This document shows, piece after piece, positions 1 through 9,415 of a DNA stretch of 19,474 nucleotides; position 1 is the first letter of the stretch; each line of letters starts with the position of its first letter. A program made the translations under genes and the position numbers. Under the pieces are notes generated by a model, which was not told the DNA's origin, did not search any database, and saw only the letters and a program-made list of their open reading frames with translations. Origin of the DNA: Biscogniauxia marginata (taxonomy: Eukaryota > Ascomycota > Sordariomycetes > Xylariales > Xylariaceae); contig MU404269.1 of assembly GCA_022695795.1 (NCBI GenBank), forward strand, positions 1-19,474, read 5' to 3'.

Positions 1-66
1 CCTTAAACACCATCTTTCCTACAATTCTCTTACTCTTACCCGCCTCGTCTTTCTCTTCTCCGCCGG

Positions 67-103
67 CGGGGGGGGGGGGGGGGCGCCCCCCCCCCCCCCC
101 CCC
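67..103. repeat. Poly-G / poly-C palindrome (G16-CG-C18)
   Basis: Sixteen G at 68-83 are followed by C84 G85 and eighteen C at 86-103. The core 68-101 is a perfect 34-bp palindrome with no spacer. The run lengths are also those at which sequencing and assembly commonly fail, so the exact length may not be right. Confidence 0.9.
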
Positions 104-791
104 TCATTTACACGGCACCTAAAATAGCAAAAGGAAAAACACTGTTGCTCTGGACCCATGATATCATCATGATCATCATTCCCCCTTATTCCACCCCCTC
201 CCCCTCCATTTTTATGCCGCAGCCCTACAAGGTCGGCTCTACATAGTGTACCATGCGGCAATAATAAAGAACGCGAAAAAAAAAATAAGCAAAAAGAAGG
301 TGGGGAATGGGGGTCGAAGTTAGCTACGAATAGGGGTGAGTGATCAAGAGTCTCTCATTACGTTTTAAGCACTTTATTCTAGAAAAGAGCCGCATACGAC
401 ACATTTGCCAAGATCAATCTATACGTGCATATCTACTCTACCCAGGAACCACACCGATGACGAACTCACCATTTCGTCATCATTCTCTTCCCCCCTCCCC
501 CATTCCCCCTTCCCCCCACACACCTCCCGTTTCTCTCTCTCTCTCGCCGGGCAACCAGGTGGGCGTTCGGCCACGGGTTTTTGGGTGGCCCTTGGGCTTC
601 CGGTCTAGTCTGGTCTGGCCAGGTCTTTATTTATTTTTAAGTCGTCATCGTGCATGCCCATCCAATCAGACGGTTAGCCTTTCCTTTCTCCAGCCGCTCG
701 ATTACCCAGATGCCAGGCGCGCGGGATGGGAATAGAAAAAAAAGCTTATATGTAGTTACGGTGACACAAAGGGTACCGGGGGAGAGGAAGA

Positions 792-801
792 GGGGGGGGG
801 G
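792..801 (+). repeat. G10 homopolymer
   Basis: Ten consecutive G sit in a purine-rich, GGGA-rich segment (about 778-835) with several further G blocks. The strand has G-quadruplex potential. Confidence 0.8.
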
Positions 802-880
802 AGGCGGGTTAGGTAAGTAGGGAGAGGGAGTAGGTAGTATCTTTGTATATATGACCCCCCTTTGTGTACTTCCGCTCTAC

Positions 881-936
881 CCCTATTTCTTTTTTTTCTT
901 TTTTTTTCTTTTTCTTTCTTCTATATCTCCCCAGAT
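881..936 (+). repeat. Polypyrimidine tract ending in CCCCAG
   Basis: The tract is mainly C and T, with T8-T9 blocks separated by single C, and ends in a 3'-splice-site-like CCCCAG. It is followed by ATG TCT at 947. It resembles either a promoter CT tract or an intron end, but no conserved coding sequence follows (see rejected items). Confidence 0.6.
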
Positions 937-1401
937 AGAGAGAGGTATGTCTGTCACTACTGAACCTGTGTCATATCGACACACAAATCTTGCCTTCCCT
1001 CGGTCCTGGCTATCGGCAACTTCGTCCTATCCAGCACCTTTTTGTCAAAGAACGACGGTGAGTGTAGGATTAGGGCTGCACACGCTATTTTCTCACGCTG
1101 CACCGGGGATGCCGGATGATCAGCAGAGCCGGCTACCCGGGATGTGTTGTTACTCGCCGGGGACGCGGTGCCGCGAGGGGCCACGAACCGCAGTCAAGGG
1201 GAGGAATCCGACGACGACGGCACCCAGCCAAAACCCAATCAATCCATCCATCCATCGATTATCCGTCCCCACACATTAGCGTACGGAACTACCGCGAAGG
1301 AATTGGAAAAAACAGGGCCGTGTATACATGCGTACGGATTACGTGGCAGATGTTTCTATTCAGGTATTTTACTTGGAACTGGGGTGAAGAGGAAAAAGAA
1401 A

Positions 1402-1415
1402 GGGGGGGGGGGGGG
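1402..1415 (+). repeat. G14 homopolymer followed by GTAAGT
   Basis: Fourteen G lie after a purine run and are followed directly by TAAGT, so the last G makes a consensus donor sequence. There is no coding support upstream, so the donor match is probably chance. Confidence 0.8.
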
Positions 1416-1518
1416 TAAGTTGAGAGAAATGACATAAGACACAAGGGTATGTAATAATGCTTTGGACTATACTAACTAACTATATGATGACCATCGAGCT
1501 ATACTACATAACTATACT

Positions 1519-1542
1519 ACATACATACATACATACATACAT
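1519..1542 (+). repeat. (ACAT)6 microsatellite
   Basis: Six perfect ACAT units are followed, after a short GCGCACGT break, by more CATA units to about 1560. Related tetranucleotide runs recur at 1813-1830, 2640-2650 and 3417-3433. Confidence 0.85.
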
Positions 1543-2479
1543 GCGCACGTACATACATAACCATCTCGATGACGAAGATGGTGATCTGCCAAACTTCTAA
1601 TAGAAAATTCGCTATTTCGGGCCCCTTGAATCAGTTGCGGTTACAATTTACCTGATGAATCCATAATTGCATCATGCCACAATGACGCACAAAAAAAAAA
1701 ACCAAGATTGAAGCCAAGTTGTAATTGATTGGGGGGTGAGGGAAGAGAGGGGGATGTGATTCTCTTCTTCTTCTTTTTTCTCTTTCTCTGCCCGGGCAGC
1801 AAGCAGCATGTATGCGTGTATGTATGTATGTGACATATACTTTACTTCAGACCGCCAAGTTTTCTTTTCCCATTTCTCCCTTTTTTTTCTTCTTTAAAAT
1901 AAAAAGGAAACGATTTGCGCTCTTAAACATTTTCCCTGACGATTGTTCCCTATACGAGGGGTCCCTTATAGGTACCAGTATATGCAGTTATAACCTAACC
2001 CTTGCATCACATCACCCGCGTCCTGTGGGGGGAGGTTGGAAGGAGGAGAGGTCCGGTATCGTAAGAGGATGTGTATATAGTTTCTCCACCGGCTAACCGC
2101 TATCCTGGATGAAGAAGTATTTCCCCCCACACGACATTAATCATCTTTTTCTCTTTTTCTTCCTGTTCTTTCTCGGGGTTAGGAGTTGCGAGCTCGCTCC
2201 AAGGATAATCTCTATAATAGTACCTAACTTTTATTTCTATTTTGGTTATCTTCCCCATCTCATTAACAAGTCTACATATTCATCTTTTCATCTACACAAC
2301 TCCTCCCCCCTCCCCTATTTCTCCTTCTCCCTCTTCGACCTTTCCACCAGTAGTTTCTTATAAACACGGTCCACAACTAATGATATAAAAGATGTATATA
2401 AGATTCTTCATCTTTTTTTTTTCTTTCCCTTTTCCGGTTTTGCCACCCTGTATGCAAACCATGCGAGACTAAGGAACGG

Positions 2480-2495
2480 CATGCACATGTGCATG
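2480..2495. repeat. 16-bp perfect palindrome CATGCACATGTGCATG
   Basis: This is an exact self-complementary sequence centred between 2487 and 2488, made of CATG/CACATGTG units. It contains a CACATGTG E-box-like core. No gene is next to it, so no role is assigned. Confidence 0.85.
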
Positions 2496-2598
2496 AAGGG
2501 ACAACCTCGTCAAGATGCGTACATAGTATACATATGCATGCGGGTCGAAGTGAAAAGAGAGAAGAGCTAGTTTCGAGAGGGCCGGCTACATCTAAACT

Positions 2599-2672
2599 AG
2601 CTAAGCTAAGCTAAAGCTAAAAGCTCTTTTTAAGCTACCATACATACATAGCTAACTTGAGAAGCTAGCTTC
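2599..2672. repeat. Cluster of AGCT / AGCTAA motifs ending in a palindrome
   Basis: About nine AGCT tetramers occur within 75 bp, spaced as AGCTAAGCTAAGCTAAAGCT and then more loosely, finishing with the perfect 12-bp palindrome GAAGCTAGCTTC at 2661-2672. It looks like a degenerate short tandem repeat of AGCTA. Confidence 0.7.
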
Positions 2673-2935
2673 CTCCCCCCCTCTTGCCGGTGATGCTCAG
2701 GGGCGAAGTGTGGGTAAAATGGGGGGGAGGGGTGCTATAGTGTTGTGGTGTGGGATATGTGTGCATGGCACTAGGATAAGCTAGGTATTCTTTCTCTAGT
2801 GTAGTCGTTCGGTAAACGGATAAAGGGGGCGTGTCTGAAGAACGGGAAAGGGGAAAAAGAAAAAAAGGTATCGTGAAATTTCTCGATTCGCTGATTTCCA
2901 TAACAAATTATAGACGAATCACGAAGGGGGAAAAA

Positions 2936-2950
2936 AACAACAACAACAAC
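2936..2950 (+). repeat. (AAC)5 microsatellite
   Basis: Five AAC units follow an A run. Confidence 0.8.
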
Positions 2951-3070
2951 GACCACCGTGTTTTGCCACCTTTGATACGCATGTAGCCGCATGTGATGTG
3001 TATAAGTACAGGCGAGTTGGTTGGATAATGTTATAGAGACGGTCGAAAGAAAGGTCAGAATTTGAGTGGT

Positions 3071-3094
3071 GATGACGACGACGACGACGATGAT
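3071..3094 (+). repeat. (GAC)5(GAT)2 microsatellite
   Basis: GAC repeats five times from 3074 to 3088 and is followed by GATGAT. In a minus-strand open frame it would encode a serine run, but that frame has no other sign of being a gene. Confidence 0.8.
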
Positions 3095-3416
3095 GTCGAA
3101 GCACAAATCTTTTCGCTCTTCTCCATCCTTCCCCTTTCTGCTCTCTTTTCCTTCTGACTCACCTTTCTGCCTCCCCAATTAGGCGGATTGCAGGATCGCG
3201 GGTTCCACCCCCGGTGGGAATAAAGAACACTTGGAAGAACGGATTTCGAGGTTTTTTTTCTTCCCCCTTCTCTGTGATGAAGGGGCCATGGATGATGTGT
3301 TGGCGTTTTAGTATTTTTTCCCCTGGGCGTTTTTCTCCCCCTGTCCCATTCCCTTTCTCTCTTGGTCGGTCCCGTGTTTAGTTCGAGATTGGGACGGGGA
3401 GCTCTGTTCCTGCCTA

Positions 3417-3509
3417 CGTACATACATACATACGAGGTAAACTTTACATATGTAATGTGTGTGTGTGCGTGTGTGTATGTACGCGTGCATGTAATTGTAT
3501 GTATGTACA
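3417..3509 (+). repeat. Compound TACA / GT / TATG microsatellite
   Basis: TACA units (about 3417-3433) are followed by a GT-rich stretch with interruptions (3456-3480) and then TATG units to 3509. The alternating purine-pyrimidine stretch has Z-DNA potential. Confidence 0.8.
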
Positions 3510-4190
3510 GGTGGCCCGTCTGTGGGTGGGGAGAAGCTAGAGGGAGCAGGCAGAGGGAAGAAAAGAGAGCTTGGCTCCCCGCCGAAAATTGTCGTTCGTC
3601 ATGATGCCCTGCGTCTTTTTGTGGGATAATAGCCGTGATAACCCTGTACGGCTACTAGCCCTAGGGGGGGGCCCGGTTAGGAACTCCCCAACAACACATC
3701 GCGGGACTCGACGGGCGAATCGCGACGAGTATATCGACCTCGGCGGTGGATCTGCTTAGAGAGATCGATCTGGTGTTTCGCCCGGCCCCGGCAGGGGAGA
3801 CCGGGGTGCGGGCGGCTTCATACGTACATTGGTGGGACCCGGTAATGTGTTTTGATGAGATAGGTAACTCGTCTGGTAAACGTTTCGTTGTCCGATGTGT
3901 GAATTCGACCGAGTCCCCCTTACGAACTAGTCGGACTTGGGGACGGGAGCTCCGGGGAAGTAAAGAAAAAGAGGAAGGAAGCAAAGCTATACAAAGTAAG
4001 ACAGACTCCCGAGTCACATCCATATAAGGAAAAGCATAGGTATGCTGTTTCCATTATAGAATCTCCAACCTATGTCCCTCTCTACACGTTCATACATAGG
4101 TAGATACATACCTCATACATTCATTCTCCCACGACGTTAGATCGGCTCTAGGACAAGCTAGCCTATCTTTATCTAGTCTTCCTGGTGATT

Positions 4191-4234
4191 TGATAAGCTT
4201 ATCACGTACTAGCTGCCCCCTTGGCAGCACTAGT
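4191..4234. repeat. Adjacent palindrome and bulged hairpin
   Basis: TGATAAGCTTATCA (4191-4204) is a perfect 14-bp palindrome. Four bases later, ACTAGCTGCC (4208-4217) pairs with GGCAGC plus TAGT (4223-4234) around a 5-nt loop: six pairs, a 2-nt bulge (4229-4230), then four pairs. There is no T run after it and no flanking gene. Confidence 0.7.
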
Positions 4235-4577
4235 TGGCGATCTGTGGTTCGTGATGAGTTGGTCTAGTTTCTAAGCCCGGGTCTCAAGCGGTTAGGTCTA
4301 TTACAGGATCACACTAGGATAGAGGCGTGCTGTACCACGTAGCACTGCATGATTATTCCCGTCCGGAGTTTACCATTTGTAGTATTATTAGGGTGGCTGG
4401 TGTTGTCTGGCTGTTCTCAGTTTTTCTAACCATGGTCTAGGTATTATTATAGTACATACGCCCTAAATTGTAAGATTAGTAAACCGAATTGTAACCGGGC
4501 CAGGGGGTTCTCTATATACACGTTACCTGGTCTCTAATGTGTCCGGTTTAGCATCGTACTTGTTGCACTTAATAACC

Positions 4578-4601
4578 TGAGTCATGTCTCTTCGGTGACT
4601 C
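4578..4601. promoter_or_regulatory. TGAGTCA element and inverted TGACTC half
   Basis: TGAGTCA at 4578-4584 is an exact match to the bZIP (Gcn4/CpcA/AP-1 type) site. TGACTC follows at 4596-4601 in inverted arrangement, so the two can also form a 6-bp stem. With no gene nearby this may be chance. Confidence 0.25.
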
Positions 4602-4796
4602 TAAACTACAAAGTATATGCACCTGCTTCGAGTATCAGTCCTGTATCTAATAATTACAGCGGTGCAACCTAGAAGAGGGGACCTGAATATAGAATTTACT
4701 GGATCGAGTATCGATATCCATATCCCCGTGCTCCATGATCTACGGTTCCTGAATGCCACAAGTCTGTGCGCAAAGACAAACCCGTCGTTTGATTTC

Positions 4797-4845
4797 TTTC
4801 TTTCTTCTTCTTGTTGTTCTTTTCTTTTCTTTTCTCTCGCCGTTA
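4797..4845 (+). repeat. Pyrimidine-rich tract (CTTT/CTT units)
   Basis: The tract runs TTTCTTTCTTTCTTCTTCTT, then TTGTTG, then TTTTC units. It is a degenerate microsatellite without an adjacent recognisable gene. Confidence 0.65.
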
Positions 4846-5859
4846 TTTATCGATCGGATGTCTCGCATTTCCTCCGGGTTGTCATGCATTAGCCTTACTG
4901 AGCTGTCATTAATCAATTCCAGTGTTGCTCTGCAGCGACAAATCCTCCCCCTGGGATCTGATGCTTTCAGTTAGATGATGTCGTATGAGGATATAGAAGA
5001 CACGTCATGGGAGAGAACCTCAGTGCGAGACAGAGACACATGGAAATTTGATATCCTGGAACAAGTGTTGCAGCAGCCAATTAATAAACAGGACCTGCAT
5101 GCATATACACATCAGGACCACACATGGCGGGAGCATATTTGCGGGACATATTACTGTATCAACGCAGCACGTAATCGAGTCCGTAATAAGTCGACAGGTT
5201 CTTGGGCTTCTGCAAGATGAACTCGTAAGGGAAAGGTTTGTTAAATTTCAGTTTCCCTATCATGTGAATGTATGTCTAGATAGACGACAGAGAGCAAAGT
5301 CGAAGGTGTCTGATCTGTCAGCAAGTAACAAGTGTCTTGTCTAAGTTAATGCATTGCATCTCACGGGCATAACACTATCAGATCCAGCGCGCCCCGGCAT
5401 GATCCTGGTAGCGCATCTCCACAGCTAAGGCCGGCTTTGCGATACACTTATTATACACGCTGGTTGGTTTGAGGATACGCCGCCGTAGGGGGCTAGCAGA
5501 GACTTGATCGTGAAGCTCCAAGAGGTTCTTCTTTACCCCTCACCGGAGCAGAACCTGCTCCGCGCGAGAACAACCGCACTGTGCATGAGTAGACCCAGGA
5601 CTGAGTAAAGACCTCCGCAGTGGACTTGCGGACTCTGTTTCCCGAAGAACCTGTCCGCTGTCTACGCCGCAACCGGACAGCCGGTCTACCTGGTCCCGTC
5701 GGCGGAAATGAGAACGGCACATATGCGAGTAGTCAGCAGTAGGCAGTAGGCAAGGCGTGAGTTGTGTTCAACCCGGAGATGAGCGCCAGGCCTGGTCAGG
5801 CTAGGCCAGTGCTGGGAGAGCCGAGACATTCCCTCGATTACGGTGTCGTACCAACAGTG

Positions 5860-5888
5860 ACAGAGATGGAGAGAAAGAGAAAGAGAGG
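5860..5888 (+). repeat. GA-rich purine tract
   Basis: GAGA/AGAAAGAG units make up an almost pure purine stretch. Confidence 0.6.
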
Positions 5889-6568
5889 GTGCCCCCGTCT
5901 ACGGGCGATGAGTTGTCGTACCTCGTCTCGGTGCAAGTTTCGAGGCAGCCCTTGAAGCTTTTGTGTGCGGCATCAGTCCTGGGCACATATGTGATGTATG
6001 TACGTTATGTGTATGTGTGGTACACCTTTACGTACTCTACGTAGCTTGACGGCGGCACGTATACTATACCGGCAATAGTGGTGCATTATCAACAACCATT
6101 CTGTGTCCTCCTCGCTTATACGGAACCAGCCTAGTTGGAGGCTGGGTTGGAGGGTGCGATAGGTACTCGAGAGATACAAGATCATAGACGAGCGGTTGGT
6201 ACCCCACTGCTTGGTAGCTTGGAATCGTGCAGACTCAGACGCAGGTCCGAGAGGATCAGGCTAAGCGCGGCTTGTGGGCTGGATGTCAGTCAAGGGTTGT
6301 GAATGGGTGGGATGGGGGATGGCTTGATCTAGCGCGGCTGAGATGCTTATAATGGGTTGCAACCGTCGGTGGTAATAGACAAAGTCTGCTATGTGAGTCT
6401 TGGTAGCCGACAACCATGTTTACCTGGTACGGCGTTGGACATGGCGGTTCCTCAGGGCCATCCACACCACCTAGTCGCCATTGACCAGTTAGCGTTGCAT
6501 ACACTAGAAGATGGGGAACTGGGACGAAGTGGATGGCATCGATTCAGCCCTGAAAGTGCCCCGAGCTT

Positions 6569-6607
6569 ACCACCACCACCGCCGTCGCCGCCATCATCGT
6601 CGTCTTC
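6569..6607 (+). repeat. Degenerate ACC/GCC/ATC/GTC triplet repeat
   Basis: Four ACC units are followed by GCC, GTC and ATC triplets. Both strands stay open here, giving Pro/Ser runs in one direction and Asp/Gly runs in the other, which explains the overlapping open frames without a gene. Confidence 0.65.
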
Positions 6608-8741
6608 AATGTCGTCATTACGAGGTTCGGAATGGCCGCGTATCTGCTCGCTTTCCGCACGAGCGAAGACAAGGCACACGAGGCCTGCCCCCCCTCCCTC
6701 TCCCAGCTGTGAGGTTGATATCGAGGTGAGGCTGACGTGAGGATCTTCTCCTTACCTGCCTTACCCTTGAAAAGAAATACGCACACATGGGAACCTCGAG
6801 GCTGGGGTCGTGCGTGATGCGATTACTGTACCAGGATGTGGAGGTTCTAATTGACCAATCTGGTCAGCCTCTTGGCCTGATTAAGCAATTTCGTCTTACC
6901 TGGAGCTTGGGGGGAGGATCGAGACCGGGGTTGGGGTTCTAATGTATGCTCTCGTGCTCGTTAAATTCTTCTCCTTACTTCATTTTTTGCTGTGCTTGTG
7001 ACAATTATCTCGAGCTTCCGACCCTCCACCTGCCTTCCTTCAGTGTGAGGACGGGCTGGTGAACTACAGCAACATAGCCGTTGGTCGCCTCACCATAATC
7101 CCCCCCCCTTTTTTTCCCCCTCCTTCGTGGCGTTAGACGGTTGGGGGTACGAAGACATGACACGTCCGGGATGCATATAAAGCATGTGTCCATGTCTTTT
7201 TTAGCTGCATGTGTCACGTATGCGAGTGATATCGCGCTGGTCGACGTTTGACTCTGGCATTCGTTGCTATTGGTGTAGTGCAGGTGTAAATGTATGAAAA
7301 TCATGAATTGGTCGTATGATAGGCTGGTTGCACAGCCGACCTGTATAAGTCGAGAGGCATGGAATGTAGGAACCGAACCCATCTCGATGGACTGCCGCCA
7401 AGATATGCAGGTAGCCTCTCGCGGTAATGATTCAAGGTGATTTCGTTTCGACCACAACGGTGGGTTCGTGTTTTTCCCTGTCGGGACTTATCTGATCTAG
7501 GCAAAGATTTCGGGCCCTAACCCCATGATGCCATCTAGGTCGATCGGCTATATGCCTACATAATTGTCAAGATGCATCGTTGCCTAGAGATGCTCCCTGC
7601 GTAACGGCTCATGTACATATCGCAGAAGATAAGCAAAGGTGACGGGCGTGAGCAGCTACTAGGATTCTTTCTACCAACAAAGTGCCTTGCCCATCGGCGC
7701 CGTTCATTGCTCGTGCGCGCGATCCGGTCGCCCATTCATGCGGGGTCTCCTCGAAGCGATTGCTCGCATGGCTACTCCGTAATCTACATAAGACTAAACT
7801 TGACCTAGTGGGACGTTAGATCCAGTCCTCCGTCCCCTCATCCCGGTTCTCGAGATGACCATCTGGTCACGTACGCCGGGAAAAGGGCTGAGAACCCAGC
7901 CCGGTATAACGCTATAACTTTAGATCGCAACGAAGCCAGGCCCAGAGTTGTGAGCTCAAGGGTCCTCCGTTGCAAGTGGATAAGCTGGTAGATGGTGCAA
8001 TGGACTTTTGCTATTCGACCGGGTTAGTGGTAATTTACCGAGGCGATCCATTCATGCTATGTATGTATGTTGCTTCGCATCTCGCGGATTGCATCCCAGC
8101 AGGTAGCTCATCGTAGACTATAGAACGTAGCCCGTGACTAACAGCACCGGCAGGACGAGCGAACGGGTTTCCCTCGTAGTTGGTCAAACCGGGATATCAA
8201 AGTATCAGTCGGAGTCGATTCGGCGAGTCATGGAACCAATAGATCGTCAGCTAATCTGACTGGATCGAAACTGTAAGCGTCTGCATACAGAGCCTCTTGG
8301 GGCTTGGCGTAACTAGAGCATATTTGGGGGCTACTGTAGGTAGGTTACTCGTGTGGGTGAATCGAGCTTGGCACATCTGGGACACTTATTAGTCGACCCC
8401 GGATGCGTTTCCCATGCTGCTGTGTAACTAGAGCCTCTGCATGTCTGATCCTGCCGGTGTCGAGTTTCCCCTCCCCCCATGCATATGCCCGTAGCGTGCC
8501 TATCTGCGTGATCGAGATACCGGAGCCCGGTATTGGTGGGATCTACGCCTACCAGTTTGCCACCCGATGCGAGGTCAACCACACTCGAAATTCCAACATC
8601 ACACAGGGCCGTATGGGAACGATGTCTGACTTTTGCATGCGGTTTCTATCTCGCCGGGAATTTATGTCTTGATTATGTCTCTCTAAATCTATGAGGATCT
8701 GAAGACATGCAGACTAGAGTCACAATCTATCCGGATGTTTT

Positions 8742-8763
8742 TACCCCCCCTCCCCTCCCCCCC
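8742..8763 (+). repeat. C-rich tract (C7-T-C4-T-C7)
   Basis: Three C blocks separated by single T. The complementary strand is G-rich. Confidence 0.7.
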
Positions 8764-9408
8764 GGAAGTTCTTGAAGTATTTTTTGTCTCTCTCTGTCTC
8801 TCGTCACAATCCACATTTTTGTAAGTCTCGTAGAAGCCATGTCAGAAAATCGATGATGCTTGCCGGAAATTATGCAGCCTCAGAAACGAAGGAGAACCCC
8901 GAAAAATGCCTGGCGCCAATCCGGATAGTTTTTCCCCTGACAATTATGTTTGGCATTAAGAGGATGCGAGGTCACTGACTCGTCCCTGTAGTCGTAATGA
9001 ACCCGTAGACGTGTAAATAGTTCCTGTATGATGAGCGTGCTTTTTTTTTTCTCTTTCTGTCGTGTTGCTTCTTCTTATTCTTCATCTTCGTTCTTCATTC
9101 TTGTGCCATCCGCGACCCGACGGAAGACCAAAATATTCTGGTTTAAGGATCACCCAGCCAGAAATCCCGCGAGGGAATTTTACCTCAGGCTAGGCCAAAA
9201 TCATCGGGGCTTGCATCCGATGTCGTAGGCCGTGGCCGGGTCCCATGGAAGAGTACCGTTTTTACCTCTTCCCATATCCCTGACAAGGAAATAATTGAAT
9301 CAATGGTAAAGACGAGTTCATGAATCGTAAATGCGTGACCTTCCGTTCTCCCGCCGGGGTTGGTCGCAGTACACGGCTGTTGGGATCTTTGTCCAACGGC
9401 GCATCTGT

Positions 9409-9414
9409 TTTATT
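9409..9414 (-). terminator. AATAAA polyadenylation-like hexamer at the GT2 stop codon
   Basis: On the minus strand the stop TAA (9418-9416) is followed almost directly by AATAAA. The match to the canonical hexamer is exact, but its closeness to the stop would give a very short 3' UTR. Fungal poly(A) signals are loose, so the real site may lie further downstream. Confidence 0.3.
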
Positions 9415-9415
9415 A

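Larger units (their letters stand above)
1..3510. other. Gene-free left region of low-complexity DNA
   Basis: I see no supportable gene here. The segment is dominated by C/T tracts (480-545, 881-936, 1760-1800, 1858-1895, 2140-2175, 2295-2350, 2408-2435), poly-G runs, T and A runs, and tetranucleotide repeats. Open frames across it on both strands owe their length to skewed composition (runs of Pro, Ser, Phe or Gly/Arg) and show no domain. Confidence 0.6.
3511..9415. other. 5.9 kb region without a recognisable gene
   Basis: Apart from a few short tracts, this is mixed-composition DNA, neither low-complexity like the left region nor obviously AT-rich as repeat-induced point mutation would leave it. 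Open frames on both strands are 60-150 codons and overlap one another. None shows a domain, signal-anchor plus cysteine pattern, or well-formed intron series. Local structures include the palindrome and hairpin at 4191-4234, a GAGTCA/TGACTC stem at 4579-4601, a pyrimidine tract at 4797-4845, a GA repeat at 5860-5888, a triplet repeat at 6569-6607 and a C-rich tract at 8742-8763. Confidence 0.55.

Noticed and set aside
340..735. 131-codon plus-strand frame and its overlapping 67-codon frame
   Set aside because: Pro/Ser/Leu-rich translation of C/T tracts; no domain and overlapping frames are equally open.
851..1279. Possible exon: pyrimidine tract with CCCCAG at 936, ATG at 947, then GTGAGT at about 1059
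   Set aside because: The 37-codon segment has no recognisable sequence, no convincing branch site and acceptor follow the donor, and the surrounding composition is low-complexity.
3055..4023. Minus-strand frames of about 120 codons at 3055-3423 and 3661-4023, with plus-strand frames opposite
   Set aside because: Composition-driven (Arg/Lys/Ser from GAC repeats and G-rich DNA), no motif, and open on both strands.
4617..5344. Plus-strand frames at 4617-4892 (hydrophobic start resembling a signal peptide) and 4975-5344
   Set aside because: The hydrophobic start is followed by a Phe/Ser-rich pyrimidine tract, there is no cysteine pattern or domain, and no splice sites join the frames.
6357..6786. 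Overlapping frames on both strands, with GTAAGG donors on the minus strand near 6750-6765
   Set aside because: Open length comes from the triplet repeat at 6569-6607; the donors have no supported exon before them or acceptor after them.
7005..7457. 150-codon minus-strand frame, the longest uninterrupted one outside GT2 and the satellites
   Set aside because: No recognisable domain or hydrophobic pattern, and it is only modestly longer than chance frames here.
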